A stretch of 64,000 nucleotides of DNA from an uncultured Prevotella sp. (GTDB lineage: Bacteria; Bacteroidota; Bacteroidia; Bacteroidales; Bacteroidaceae). A program made the position numbers and the translations under genes. Location: assembly GCA_900553465.1 (NCBI GenBank), contig USDT01000004.1:54190-118189 (forward strand), in the 5' to 3' direction. The notes beneath the pieces are model-generated. The model was not told the origin of the DNA, searched no databases, and saw nothing but the letters and a program-made list of their open reading frames with translations. Below, piece after piece: positions 46,554 to 55,514 of this stretch; position 1 is the stretch's first letter, and each line of letters opens with the position of its first letter.

Positions 46554-46856
46554 TCATTCCACCACCTCTATGAGAAAGCTGACAGGGCGGAATCCGTCGT
46601 TGCACGATATCATGGCCGAATGTTTGTTTTTCATCCATCCGTCGTAGAAGTCGCCGCCTCCGTGAGCCAGAGCCATGACGAAGGGCGACATGCTCTGCCA
46701 CGCGCTCTCGCACAGTCCTTCGGGCTTCTGCCATCCTTCGGCTATGAACACCTGGCCTTCCTCCATGTCGCAGGCGTGCTCTATAGGGTTTTCATATCGC
46801 TCCATGAGGTCGCGGTGGCACACCTTTCTCATCACAGTTATTCTTATCCGTTTCAT
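46554..46856 (-). CDS. TIGR04076-family small protein
   Basis: 100 residues from the ATG at 46856 (MKRIRITVMRKVCHRDLMER); longer in-frame starts lie inside the upstream SDR gene and give low-complexity Arg-rich text. Blocks: CDMEEGQVFIAEGWQKPEGL, CESAWQSMSPFVMALAHGG and FYDGWMKNKHSAMISCNDGFRPVSF. I recognise the TIGR04076 pattern, with conserved Cys and Trp; the function is unknown to me. It lies 47 nt after the SDR gene and 54 nt before the alcohol dehydrogenase, so it is probably part of the same redox pathway. Confidence 0.8.
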   Translation of the reverse strand: MKRIRITVMRKVCHRDLMERYENPIEHACDMEEGQVFIAEGWQKPEGLCESAWQSMSPFVMALAHGGGDFYDGWMKNKHSAMISCNDGFRPVSFLIEVVE

Positions 46857-46903
46857 TGTCTTTTGCGTTGTTGGTTTATGATTCCTATGGCGCGCGGTGC
46901 AGA

Positions 46904-47713
46904 CTATTGCAGTTCGCCTCTGCCGTCTCCACGGCCGAGTCCGTCGTCGTAGGTCCATCCGCAGTCGTCGTGATATATCATCAGCCGGCTCATGCCGCCG
47001 TCCACCGTTATGTTCTCGCCGTTGATGAACGAGTTGCGCGGGTCGCACAGGAACTCAACTACACGTGCTATGTCGCCGGGTTCGCCTACACGGCCCGACG
47101 GATGCTGCGCCGTGTCGCCGTGACTGTATTGCGGTGCGTAGCTGTCGGAGTGCCATGCGCCGGTGTCTATCCATCCCGGAGCAATGGAGTTCACTCTCGC
47201 CACGCCCGCAAGGCTAACCGCCAACCCGTGCGTGAGTGCTGTTATGCCGCCCTTGGCAGCCGTGTAGCTCTCTGTGTCGGCCTGCGACTGGAACGCCCGT
47301 GTGGACGATATGTTGACGATGGAGCCGAGTCCCTGAAAATGGTTCTTGAACAGACTGGCGAGCCAATAGGGTGCTGCCACACCCACACGCTGCACATACA
47401 TGAAATCGTCGTAGGAGCATCCGCTCAGCACTCCGCCCTTCATCAGGCACGCGTTGTTGATGAGGCAGTGTATGCCTTCGGGGTGTTTGTCGAGCACCAT
47501 GGCGGCGAACTTCTCCAATTCCTCCTTCTCTGCCACGTCGCCTGCATATCCGCAGACGTCCCAACCGCGGCTGCGCATCCTTGCGGTCTGTGCCTCGGTG
47601 GCGTCGCGGTCGGCGTCGATGAAAAACACTGTGTCGCCCTTCGATGCGAAAAGTTCGGTTATGCAGCGTCCGATACCGTTGGCGCCGCCGGTCACAACTA
47701 TTATTCTGTTCAT
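46904..47713 (-). CDS. SDR-family oxidoreductase
   Basis: 269 residues. Classical short-chain dehydrogenase: TGGANGIG cofactor loop (8-15), FIDADRDA (acidic residue after strand 2, favouring NAD), NNACLM, IVNISS, catalytic Tyr-Lys in SYTAAKGG, and NSIAPGWIDTG. The C-terminal tail (about 245-269) is Asp/Gly-rich and unusual. Follows the alpha/beta hydrolase by 7 nt. Substrate unknown; 3-hydroxyacyl or sugar alcohol oxidation are possibilities. Cytoplasmic. Confidence 0.9.
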   Translation of the reverse strand: MNRIIVVTGGANGIGRCITELFASKGDTVFFIDADRDATEAQTARMRSRGWDVCGYAGDVAEKEELEKFAAMVLDKHPEGIHCLINNACLMKGGVLSGCSYDDFMYVQRVGVAAPYWLASLFKNHFQGLGSIVNISSTRAFQSQADTESYTAAKGGITALTHGLAVSLAGVARVNSIAPGWIDTGAWHSDSYAPQYSHGDTAQHPSGRVGEPGDIARVVEFLCDPRNSFINGENITVDGGMSRLMIYHDDCGWTYDDGLGRGDGRGELQ

Positions 47714-47720
47714 ATTGTTT

Positions 47721-48512
47721 CTATTTATTTTCCTCTATGTATTGTCGGTTTATTATCTCGTATATGGTCTGATAGAAGTCGGGCGATGTCTCCTTCTCGA
47801 GAAAAGGAGAGTGTCCGCATTGCGACAGATGGTGGAGTCTGTAGTTTATGCCGGCTTCGTCGAGTGGTTCAATGACACCCTGCAGCGGATGCGGATCCTT
47901 GTCGCCGTGTATTATGTCCACCTCGCAACTTATTTCATGGAGCATACGTTTCAGTTCTCCCCGTTTGCGCATGGCTGACGCTTCTGTCCATACAGCGTTG
48001 TACATCCTGCTGTCGAAGTCCGTTTCTTTGTGGTTTATCAGACAGTGGTTGTCCGTTATTTCAGTGTATCTTTTCAGTTCGCACACGGTCTGTCTGTCAG
48101 GATGAGCGTCAAGTCCGGACAGTATGAGGGCGAAACGCTCCCTGTCTGCTTCGTCCAGACGGCGCAGTCTGTTTGCGGTTATCAAAGGTACGTATTTTTC
48201 CTCAAACGGCGGACAGCCTATGAGTATGAGCCTTTTCACTTTCGCTATGTGTTCGGCCGCCACCATGACAGAAAGCCATGCACCCCACGAATGGCCTATG
48301 AGCGTCAGACTGTCGGCCTCATTCCGGTCAATCTGCTGCATGAGTTCGCGCTTCAGTCCGTTGACAGTGTATTCGGTCTGCCTGCATTCTGTCGTGCATA
48401 CCAAGCCGGACAGGCGTTCAGCCATCGCGTGCAGGCTGCCTGTGGCTCCCGGTCCGCCGTGCACGAGTAGTACGTGTCTCTTTATGCCGTTGTCTGTGTA
48501 GGGTAGTGTCAT
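47721..48512 (-). CDS. Alpha/beta hydrolase
   Basis: 263 residues from the Met at 48512 (MTLPYTDNGIKRHVLLVHGG). Longer in-frame starts at 48632 and 48641 lie upstream of a likely promoter (-7 at 48619-48626) and would add unconserved residues, so the shorter start is preferred. Oxyanion-hole HGGPGATG, nucleophile elbow LIGHSWGAW (Ser), late IHGDKDPHPL (Asp) and QCGHSPF (His): a complete triad like proline iminopeptidase-type hydrolases. No signal peptide, so cytoplasmic. First gene of the five-gene redox operon. Confidence 0.82.
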   Translation of the reverse strand: MTLPYTDNGIKRHVLLVHGGPGATGSLHAMAERLSGLVCTTECRQTEYTVNGLKRELMQQIDRNEADSLTLIGHSWGAWLSVMVAAEHIAKVKRLILIGCPPFEEKYVPLITANRLRRLDEADRERFALILSGLDAHPDRQTVCELKRYTEITDNHCLINHKETDFDSRMYNAVWTEASAMRKRGELKRMLHEISCEVDIIHGDKDPHPLQGVIEPLDEAGINYRLHHLSQCGHSPFLEKETSPDFYQTIYEIINRQYIEENK

Positions 48513-48618
48513 GAGTGTTGTTATGTTGGTTCTGTCAGTGTCCGGTATTCCACAAATCCGCTTTATGCGGAGAGCATTGTCCTGTTGCGGTTCTTCACAA
48601 GGATATGCCTTCGTTCTC

Positions 48619-48626
48619 CAAAGATA
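48619..48626 (-). promoter_or_regulatory. Possible -7 element of the hydrolase-to-flavin-reductase operon
   Basis: CAAAGATA on the plus strand reads TATCTTTG on the minus strand, about 107 nt before the start at 48512. No canonical -33 element at the right spacing. Confidence 0.5.
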
Positions 48627-48889
48627 GTACATATTTGTCAATATGTGTCTGCCGGAAATGAAAAACCGGCTTTGGCGTACGATTATTTAACACGCACCTG
48701 CTGTCGTCCGTGATGTTTATGCCGGCAGACTGTATCTTCGGACTGCGCATTTGTTTGCAAATTTCTGTTAACATCCGTTTGCATTCGGGGTGTGGAATTT
48801 AACATTCCGTTTTTCGGATTACAGAGAATTTTCCTACACCTGATGCTCTTCGGAAAGCCTGTTCAGGACATTTGACGAACCGTCACAGT

Positions 48890-49180
48890 GCTGACGGTCT
48901 TGCGAAAAAGCCCGTTTTGCACTCTGATATTAACTGTTTCAGGGCCTGATATGCACCATATAACCACCTAAAACGGCCCGTTTCGGAGTGCAATAAAGGC
49001 TGTTTTGCATGACGAAGAAAATACAGTTGGAATTTTATTGGTTGTAAGCATCTGTCTGACAGTGATTTATAGATACTCTTCATTTTTGCGATTTTCTGAA
49101 CAAAATCCTGTTGCAAATGATTTTACACGGATTTTGCGTAATTTTCACGATGAAAATTTAACGTTTCCGGCAGCGCTTTT
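48890..49180 (+). repeat. Diverged copy of the dispersed intergenic repeat
   Basis: GACGGTCTTGCGAAAAAGCCCGTTTTGCAC, tgatatt, TTTCAGGGCCTGATATGCACC and CGGCCCGTTTCGGAGTGCAATAAAGG-type text follow the order of the central segments of forms A and B. After it, ACAAAATCC / GGATTTTGC complements near 49100-49140 take the place of the long inverted repeat. It sits in the divergent gap before marR. Longest pieces quoted are shared only in part. Confidence 0.5.
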
Positions 49181-49398
49181 TGTTTTTTTATATATCCGCG
49201 CGTTCAACATGCAGGTCTGCGTGGATATGGTCTGACTGCGGCTTATGGAAGGGGAGCGGTGCACAATATTCCGTAATCATAAGACCGGATGCAGCTTGTC
49301 GCACGCATGCCGCAGAGTGGCGACAGATGCAGGAGTCAAGGGCGTTACGGGTGAGAAGAATCGGTTGACGAAACGGTAAAATTGCGCCATTTTATGCT

Positions 49399-49422
49399 AA
49401 TTAGTTAAATATTTGACTAATT
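49399..49422 (+). promoter_or_regulatory. Palindromic operator, probable MarR site
   Basis: 24 nt with half-sites AATTAGTTAAAT and ATTTGACTAATT, which are complementary at 11 of 12 positions. It covers the -33 TTTG (49412-49415) of the marR promoter and lies 41 nt before the marR start codon, the expected place for autorepression. Confidence 0.7.
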
Positions 49423-49445
49423 TTGAGAAAAAAGATGTAATTTTG
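49412..49445 (+). promoter_or_regulatory. Promoter of the marR-efflux operon
   Basis: TTTG at 49412-49415, 22 nt, TAATTTTG at 49438-49445. The spacer is slightly long. The start codon at 49463 is 17 nt beyond, so the leader is very short. Confidence 0.65.
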
Positions 49446-49462
49446 CACGCGCTAAAAGAATT

Positions 49463-49924
49463 ATGGATAATGACAGAATAGAGGAAAGCCGTAATACATC
49501 CTCACGTGATTGTATATTGCAGCTTATCCGTACGCGTATGGCTTCGCGCCAGGCCATGCAGAGATTATTGAGAAATACCGGCGCAGGGATAACGTTTGAG
49601 ATGCTTCAGATAATGAGCTGTCTTTGGGACGAACAGGGGATAACACAACAGACTCTTGCCGCGCGCACATCGAAGGACAAAGCCTGTCTCACAGGGCTGA
49701 TGCTCAATCTTGAGCGCAAGGGTTATGTGTGCCGGCGCGAGGATCCGGCCGACCGCCGCAACAAGCTCGTGTATCTCACAGAGGAGGGCGAGGCTTTCCA
49801 CAGATGGATAGCGCCGCAGCTCAAGGATTATTACAGCCGCATCGACCGTGTGTTCGGCGAGGACAGGCTGAAACAGGTAGAAACATTGTTAAAGGATTTA
49901 CAGAATGCCATTGAGTCGTATTAA
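49463..49924 (+). CDS. MarR-family transcriptional regulator
   Basis: 153 residues. Winged helix with TFEMLQIMSCLWDEQGITQQ (helix 2-3), LAARTSKDKACLTGLMLNLE (recognition helix) and RKGYVCRREDPADRRNKLVY (wing with the conserved DxRxx). MarR proteins repress efflux and stress genes until a small ligand binds. It overlaps the tolC-like gene by 20 nt, so the regulator and the pump form one operon. The palindrome at 49399-49422 is the likely operator. Confidence 0.92.
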   Translation: MDNDRIEESRNTSSRDCILQLIRTRMASRQAMQRLLRNTGAGITFEMLQIMSCLWDEQGITQQTLAARTSKDKACLTGLMLNLERKGYVCRREDPADRRNKLVYLTEEGEAFHRWIAPQLKDYYSRIDRVFGEDRLKQVETLLKDLQNAIESY

Positions 49925-51224
49925 CAACATCTTTTTGTCGCTTGGCGTCGCATTGCTGGCGCATGGCGGCATATATGCCCAGAGCGACACTCTGCGTCTT
50001 GGTCTGCAGCAGCTTTTTGAGCGTGCGTCGGCCAGTCATCTGCAGGTGGCTGCCGACCGGATAAAGGAGCAGATGGCTTCCGACAGGGCTGCCACGGCAC
50101 GCACTGCACGTCTGCCGGAGATTACGGCAGGGCTGCGCGGAGGATTTCTCGGACAGCCCATAGTGTGGAAGAACGGGCTTGACAATGCCACCAGGCCGGA
50201 GTCGCCCGACTGGCAGCAGAATTACACAATAGACTTTACGCAGCCGGTATATCAGGGAGGAAAGATAAAGTATGCCATACGCAAGGCTGACATAGAGCAG
50301 GACATAGCAAAGTTGCAGACTGCTACGGACCTGTCGGACATCAGGCTCGGACTGCTGGAACAGTATCTCGAGCTTTTCAGTCTCTACAAGCAGCGGCAGG
50401 TGTTGTACCGTAAGATAGAGGAGTCTGAACACAGACTCAAGGACATAAGGCGGCTGAAGGATGAGGGCGTGATAACAAACAACGACGTGCTGCGCAGTGA
50501 GATGCAGCTCACCAACGACCGTCTTGCACTGACAGAGAGCTGCAACAGCATACGCATAGTGTCTCAGCGGCTCGACATTCTGCTCGGTCTTGACGAGCGG
50601 CTGACGCTCATGCCCGATACGGCTTTGCTCGATGGTAATTACGCAGTGGAGGGATATGCCGACTATGTGGAGCGTGCCTGCATGTACAATCCGTCGCTGC
50701 GGCTTCTGCAAAAGGAGACGGAACTGGCTGAGAACAATGTACGTCTGACACGTGCCGACCAGCTGCCGCGACTCTCGCTCACGGCATCAAACACGCTGGC
50801 GCGTCCGGTATCGCGTACGCTGGCCGACATGTATAACAACAGTTGGAACATCGGGTTGTCCTTCTCTTTCTCGCTTTCGTCGCTTTACAACAACCGTCAC
50901 CGTATGGACGAGGCGCGCAGAAACGTGGGCCTCATGCGCAATGCCGAGGAGCAGCAACGGCAGAACGTACGCATGGCTGTGCAGACGGCGCTGCTCAGAC
51001 ATCGCGAAGCGGCCGGACGGGTGGAGGCGCTGGAACTGTCGGTGAGGCAGGCTGAGGAGAATTACCGCATCATGCGCAACCGCTATATGAACCAGCTGGC
51101 CATACTCACCGACCTGCTCGATGCAGACAATCTCAGGCTGAATGCCGAGCTGCAACTTACCACTGCCCGTACGCGTGTGGTGTATACATATTATGAATTA
51201 CAGCGGGCTGCAGGAACATTGTAG
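49905..51224 (+). CDS. TolC-family outer membrane efflux protein
   Basis: 439 residues with a signal peptide cut near GGIYAQ. Long alternating helices and beta segments of the OEP family (PF02321), in two homologous halves: HLQVAADRIKEQMASDRAAT and QPVYQGGKIKYAIRKADIEQ in the first, NPSLRLLQKETELAENNVRL and FSFSLSSLYNNRHRMDEARR in the second. It forms the trimeric outer-membrane channel of a tripartite pump with the next two genes. It starts inside the marR 3' end. Confidence 0.9.
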   Translation: MPLSRINNIFLSLGVALLAHGGIYAQSDTLRLGLQQLFERASASHLQVAADRIKEQMASDRAATARTARLPEITAGLRGGFLGQPIVWKNGLDNATRPESPDWQQNYTIDFTQPVYQGGKIKYAIRKADIEQDIAKLQTATDLSDIRLGLLEQYLELFSLYKQRQVLYRKIEESEHRLKDIRRLKDEGVITNNDVLRSEMQLTNDRLALTESCNSIRIVSQRLDILLGLDERLTLMPDTALLDGNYAVEGYADYVERACMYNPSLRLLQKETELAENNVRLTRADQLPRLSLTASNTLARPVSRTLADMYNNSWNIGLSFSFSLSSLYNNRHRMDEARRNVGLMRNAEEQQRQNVRMAVQTALLRHREAAGRVEALELSVRQAEENYRIMRNRYMNQLAILTDLLDADNLRLNAELQLTTARTRVVYTYYELQRAAGTL

Positions 51225-51263
51225 GCCGTAAGTCATCTGTTTTTAACAACACAATAAACGTAT

Positions 51264-52334
51264 ATGTCTCTTATTCATCTGAAATACAGGCGGCTGAAAC
51301 GACAGAAACGCCGCAACATCATTCTGAACATAGTGTGTATTCTCATAGCAGGTTCGGGCATTGTCTGGACGATAAACTATTTCTGGAGATACATAAGCTA
51401 CGAAATCACCAATGACGCGTTTGTCGATCAGTATGTGGCACCGGTGAATGTGCGTGTGGCCGGATATATACAGGAGGTGCGTTTCAAGGAACATCAGTTT
51501 GTGCACCGCGGCGATACGCTTGTGGTTCTGGACAACCGCGAGTATGTCATACGGCAGAAGGAGGCATGTGCGGCACTGCTCGACGCACGCGGTTCGCGCG
51601 ATGTCCTTGCCTCAGGCATACGCACATCGCACACGAAGGTGGCCGAGCAGGACGCCAATCTGGCCGAGGCGAAGGCCAAACTTTGGCAGGCCGGACAGGA
51701 CTACCGGCGCTATGAGAGGTTGCTTCGCGAGGAGTCGGTGCCCGAACAGCAGTTTGAACAGGTGAAGGCCGACTATGAGGCGGCGCGTGCACGATACGAT
51801 GCACTGATGCGGCAGAAGGAGGCCGCCAGTTCGCAATATGACGAGACAAACAAGAAGAAAGTGAATGTGGAGGCGGGCATACTGCGTGCCGAAGCTGCGC
51901 TCGACCTGGCAAACCTCAATCTTTCATACACGGTGGTCACGGCTCCATACAGCGGATACATGGGCAGGCGCACTATAGAGCCGGGACAGTATGTAAGTGC
52001 CGGGCAGACTCTTTCGTACATAGTACGGCAGTCTGGCAAGTGGGTCACAGCCAATTACCGCGAGACACAGATAGCCAACATCTACATAGGACAGCCTGTG
52101 CGCATAAAGGTGGACGGTGTGCCTGGCCGTGTTTTCAAGGGCCACGTGACTGCCATATCAGAGGCTACGGGCTCGAAGTATTCGCTGGTGCCTACGGACA
52201 ACTCGGCAGGAAACTTCGTGAAAGTGCAGCAGCGCATACCCGTGCGCATTGATTTCGATGATGTGGACGAGAAGAACATGAGCATGCTGCGTGCAGGAAT
52301 GATGGTTGAAACAGAAGCAGAGAGAAAGAAATGA
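51264..52334 (+). CDS. EmrA/HlyD-type membrane fusion protein
   Basis: 356 residues. One N-terminal membrane helix (about 17-40, IILNIVCILIAGSGIVWTIN), then a biotinyl-lipoyl half-motif (VAPVNVRVAGYIQEVRFKEH, VHRGDTLVVLDNREY), a long coiled coil (about 90-205, EQDANLAEAKAKLWQAGQDY) and the second lipoyl half with APYSGYMGRRTIEPGQYVSA. This is the EmrA subgroup, which pairs with MFS pumps. It joins the inner-membrane transporter to the TolC-like channel. It overlaps the MFS gene by 4 nt (ATGA). Confidence 0.92.
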   Translation: MSLIHLKYRRLKRQKRRNIILNIVCILIAGSGIVWTINYFWRYISYEITNDAFVDQYVAPVNVRVAGYIQEVRFKEHQFVHRGDTLVVLDNREYVIRQKEACAALLDARGSRDVLASGIRTSHTKVAEQDANLAEAKAKLWQAGQDYRRYERLLREESVPEQQFEQVKADYEAARARYDALMRQKEAASSQYDETNKKKVNVEAGILRAEAALDLANLNLSYTVVTAPYSGYMGRRTIEPGQYVSAGQTLSYIVRQSGKWVTANYRETQIANIYIGQPVRIKVDGVPGRVFKGHVTAISEATGSKYSLVPTDNSAGNFVKVQQRIPVRIDFDDVDEKNMSMLRAGMMVETEAERKK

Positions 52335-53935
52335 AGACCGCACGCGAACTCGACATTCCCGTACGCCGGTGGGTGCCGGACATTATTGGCGTGGCTGCCG
52401 TCTTCATCATAATGCTCCCCATCGCCATGCTTAACGGCACTTATACGGGCAGCATGGTGGAGGTGTCGGGCACACTCGGTGTTTATACGGAGGATATCAC
52501 CATAGGTTATTATGCCGCTTCGGCCGGTATGGCGGTGTCTTATCCCATCGTGCCGAAGATTCTTAATGCCTTTTCGTCCAAGTCGCTTCTGCTTGCCGAC
52601 CTCACCATGCAGTTCTTTCTGAGCTGGTTTTGTGCGCGTCAGTCGGAAATAGGACTGCTCATTGCCGCCAGCTTCATCATTGGTTTTCTCAAAGGATTTA
52701 TCATGCTTTGGGTCATACGGCGCATAAAGTTCATATTCAGTCCCAAAGATGTGAGAAGCGAATTCTACGCTTACTTTTATCCTTTGGTGTTCGGCGGCGG
52801 CCAGTTGTCGATGGTCATAACGGCTTTGCTGGCTTATCATTACGACTGGAAGTACATGTATTATTTCATGATGCTGCTTCTGCTGCTTGCCATTATGGCG
52901 GTGATACTGTTGTTCCGGCATGACCGCCCGTCACGTTCAGTGCAATGGAAGGAACTTCATCCGCGCGAGATGCTTATCATTTCCACCGGTCTGCTCATGC
53001 TGATATATGTGATAACTTATGGCAAGACTCTCGACTGGATGGCGTCAACACGCATTTGTGTATATATTGTCGTGGCACCGCTGCTTGTGGCTTTGTTCTT
53101 ATGGGAGCAGTTCCATTCACCCCGTCCGTATGTCAGTCTGAAGCCTTTGTTCCAGTGGAAGGCCATTCTCGGATATTTCTATATGATGCTTGTGATGTTC
53201 TTCAGTACGTCGACAAGTCTTCTTACAAGTTACATGACAACGATACTTCACGTTGACAATACGCATACTTACACACTCTACGTGTGGCTTTTGCCCGGTT
53301 ATCTGCTCGGAGCGTTCATCTGTTTCTGGTGGTTTCGCTGGCAACGGTGGCGCTTCCGTTTTTTCATAGCGGGTGGAATGGCGTGTTTTGCATTGTTCTT
53401 CGGAATGCTCTATTTCGGCATCTCGCCCGACAGCACTTATGAGATGTTGTATCTGCCGATGTTCTTCCGCGGACTTGGCATGCTCACACTTATCATAGCT
53501 TTTGCACTTTTTGCGGTGGAGGACCTGCATCCAAAGTATCTGTTGTCTAATGCTTTTTTTCTTATCACATTCCGTTCTGTGCTTACTCCGGTCATTGCTT
53601 CTGCCTTTTACAGCAATGTGCTTTATCATCTTCAGCAGAAGTATATGGTGGAATTGTCGGAGAATATGACCGCAGCCGACCCGTTGGCGGATGTCCGTTG
53701 GCAGTCGGCATTCAACAGTGGGATTATGCAGGGACACGGAGTGGATGAGGCAACACAGCTTGCCACCAATACGCTTTACAGCGTGGTGCAGCAGCAGGGC
53801 ACTCTGCTTGCTCTAAAACATATTCTCGGCTGGTTGTTTGCCGTAACGCTGGTGATAGCTGTTGTGTCACGTTTCATTCCGTTCCATAAGACAGTGCGCG
53901 TACCGGTTGTGCGTATGGGCGAGGATATGGTGTGA
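52331..53935 (+). CDS. EmrB/QacA-type MFS drug transporter (14 TM)
   Basis: 534 residues with about 14 hydrophobic segments, including VAAVFIIMLPIAMLNGTYTG at the start. Charged residues and order fit the DHA2 (EmrB) branch of the major facilitator superfamily, although the usual motif A between helices 2 and 3 is weak (PKILNAFSSKSLLLAD). A proton-driven exporter of hydrophobic compounds is expected, acting with the EmrA-like and TolC-like proteins. Last gene of the marR operon; a downstream terminator is not obvious. Confidence 0.88.
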   Translation: MKTARELDIPVRRWVPDIIGVAAVFIIMLPIAMLNGTYTGSMVEVSGTLGVYTEDITIGYYAASAGMAVSYPIVPKILNAFSSKSLLLADLTMQFFLSWFCARQSEIGLLIAASFIIGFLKGFIMLWVIRRIKFIFSPKDVRSEFYAYFYPLVFGGGQLSMVITALLAYHYDWKYMYYFMMLLLLLAIMAVILLFRHDRPSRSVQWKELHPREMLIISTGLLMLIYVITYGKTLDWMASTRICVYIVVAPLLVALFLWEQFHSPRPYVSLKPLFQWKAILGYFYMMLVMFFSTSTSLLTSYMTTILHVDNTHTYTLYVWLLPGYLLGAFICFWWFRWQRWRFRFFIAGGMACFALFFGMLYFGISPDSTYEMLYLPMFFRGLGMLTLIIAFALFAVEDLHPKYLLSNAFFLITFRSVLTPVIASAFYSNVLYHLQQKYMVELSENMTAADPLADVRWQSAFNSGIMQGHGVDEATQLATNTLYSVVQQQGTLLALKHILGWLFAVTLVIAVVSRFIPFHKTVRVPVVRMGEDMV

Positions 53936-53995
53936 TTGATGAGTTGGCACATACGTGCATACGGTTTTATTTCATGTTCATTCCGGAGTGTTCAA

Positions 53996-55357
53996 TTAGT
54001 TGCGGCAACTAGACATGAGGATGTGGCGCCGGCGGCGGTAATACCATAGTCCGGTGATGTCGGCCAAAGCCCAGCCTATAGGCACAGACCACCATATGCC
54101 GGTGTATCCAACAGACGGGATGGCGGCAAGGGCGTATGCCAGTGCCACACGGGTGCCGAGCGACACAACGGTGAGCACCACCGACATCGAGGGCAGCGCC
54201 ACTGCGCGGTAGAGTCCGTAGAGAAGGAACAGATAGCCAATGCCTACATAGAAGCTGCCTTCGATGCGCAGATATTCTACTCCGATGGCTATTATCTCGC
54301 TTTCGCCTTCAGGTACGAAGAGCGACATGAGCCACGGCGACAGCCAGAACACCAGAACAGACACCGTGAGGGCGAACAGCGTGGTAACGACAACGGCGCT
54401 GCGTATACCCCGTCTTATGCGGTCGGCACGTCCGGCGCCAAAGTTCTGTGCGATGAATGTGGAGAAGGCGTTGCCGAAATCCTGTACGGGCATATAGGCG
54501 AACGAATCAATCTTCACCGCCGCGGCGAATGCTGCCATGACCGCTGTGCCGAAACTGTTGACCAGACCCTGCACCATCAGTATGCCGAAATTCATCACCG
54601 ACTGTTGCAGGCACGTGAGAAACGACCATGAAGCCACGCGTCTGAGTGATGCACCGTCGGCCTTGCAGTCGGAGCGAGTGAGGCTAAGTTCAGGGAAACT
54701 ACGTTTGGTGTATATGTAAAGTCCGACAGCAGCTACGGTCTGTGCGGCCACAGTAGCAAGCGCAGCACCCTCTACGCCCATGCCCAAACCGAGTATAAGT
54801 GCAAGGTCAAGCGCGATGTTGAGCACCACGGATACTGCGAGAAACACAAGCGGAACAACCGAGTTGCCAATCGCGCGAAGCAGAAATGCGTAGAAATTAT
54901 ATACGCATACGGGCACCATTCCAAGAAAGACTATGAACAGATAGTCGTGTGTGAGCTGTTCAATCTCGGCCGGTGTCTGCATGATGCGGATTATAGGATC
55001 GAGAAAAACAAGTGACACGGCATTGAGCACAAGTGTCGTTGCGCCTATGATGAGCATGGAGGAGAACAGGCTGCGGCGCAAAGCCTTCAGGTCGCGGGCA
55101 CCGTAGTGTATGGAGAAAAGGGCGCTGCAACCCATGCAGAGTCCTATGAACACGGATGTGATGAACACCATGAGAGCATACGACGAACCTACGGCTGCCA
55201 GTGCACGAGCACCAAGTACGCGGCCAACGATGAGTGTGTCGGCAATGTTGTAGCACTGTTGCAGCAGATTGCCGAGCATCAATGGCAGTGCAAAACGCAG
55301 CATGGTGACGGTGATGCCGCCCTCTGTGAGATTTCCTTTATTGTATAATTGGCTCAT
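53996..55357 (-). CDS. MATE-family multidrug efflux transporter
   Basis: 453 residues from the Met at 55357 (MSQLYNKGNLTEGGITVTML), chosen because a strong promoter at 55380-55411 gives a transcript starting near 55373, so the in-frame Met at 55378 would be outside the mRNA. Twelve hydrophobic segments; MATE repeats PLMLGNLLQQCYNIADTLIV and SFLTCLQQSVMNFGILMVQG, each with the family's Asn/Gln pattern. A Na+ or H+ antiporter that exports cationic compounds. Monocistronic, convergent with the EmrB-like gene and divergent from the lysine exporter genes. Confidence 0.92.
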   Translation of the reverse strand: MSQLYNKGNLTEGGITVTMLRFALPLMLGNLLQQCYNIADTLIVGRVLGARALAAVGSSYALMVFITSVFIGLCMGCSALFSIHYGARDLKALRRSLFSSMLIIGATTLVLNAVSLVFLDPIIRIMQTPAEIEQLTHDYLFIVFLGMVPVCVYNFYAFLLRAIGNSVVPLVFLAVSVVLNIALDLALILGLGMGVEGAALATVAAQTVAAVGLYIYTKRSFPELSLTRSDCKADGASLRRVASWSFLTCLQQSVMNFGILMVQGLVNSFGTAVMAAFAAAVKIDSFAYMPVQDFGNAFSTFIAQNFGAGRADRIRRGIRSAVVVTTLFALTVSVLVFWLSPWLMSLFVPEGESEIIAIGVEYLRIEGSFYVGIGYLFLLYGLYRAVALPSMSVVLTVVSLGTRVALAYALAAIPSVGYTGIWWSVPIGWALADITGLWYYRRRRHILMSSCRN

Positions 55358-55379
55358 GTCCTTGTTCCGAAAAAACATT

Positions 55380-55411
55380 CAAAATTACGCTTTGTGCGTC
55401 AATTACACAAA
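55380..55411 (-). promoter_or_regulatory. Promoter of the MATE gene
   Basis: On the minus strand TTTG (55411-55408), 20 nt, then TAATTTTG (55387-55380): an exact fit to the consensus spacing. The leader is only about 15 nt. Confidence 0.8.
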
Positions 55412-55460
55412 TATCCATGATGTAATTATATGCATGTAATGAATGATTTTTGCATATTTA

Positions 55461-55492
55461 TTTGCAAAATATACATAAAAGTATTACCTTTG
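55461..55492 (+). promoter_or_regulatory. Promoter of the LysO-type exporter operon
   Basis: TTTG at 55461-55464, 20 nt, TACCTTTG at 55485-55492. The first LysO gene starts at 55769, so the transcript has a leader of about 270 nt, long enough for leader regulation. Confidence 0.8.
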
Positions 55493-55514
55493 CGGCCGCA
55501 AAATTCGATATCCA

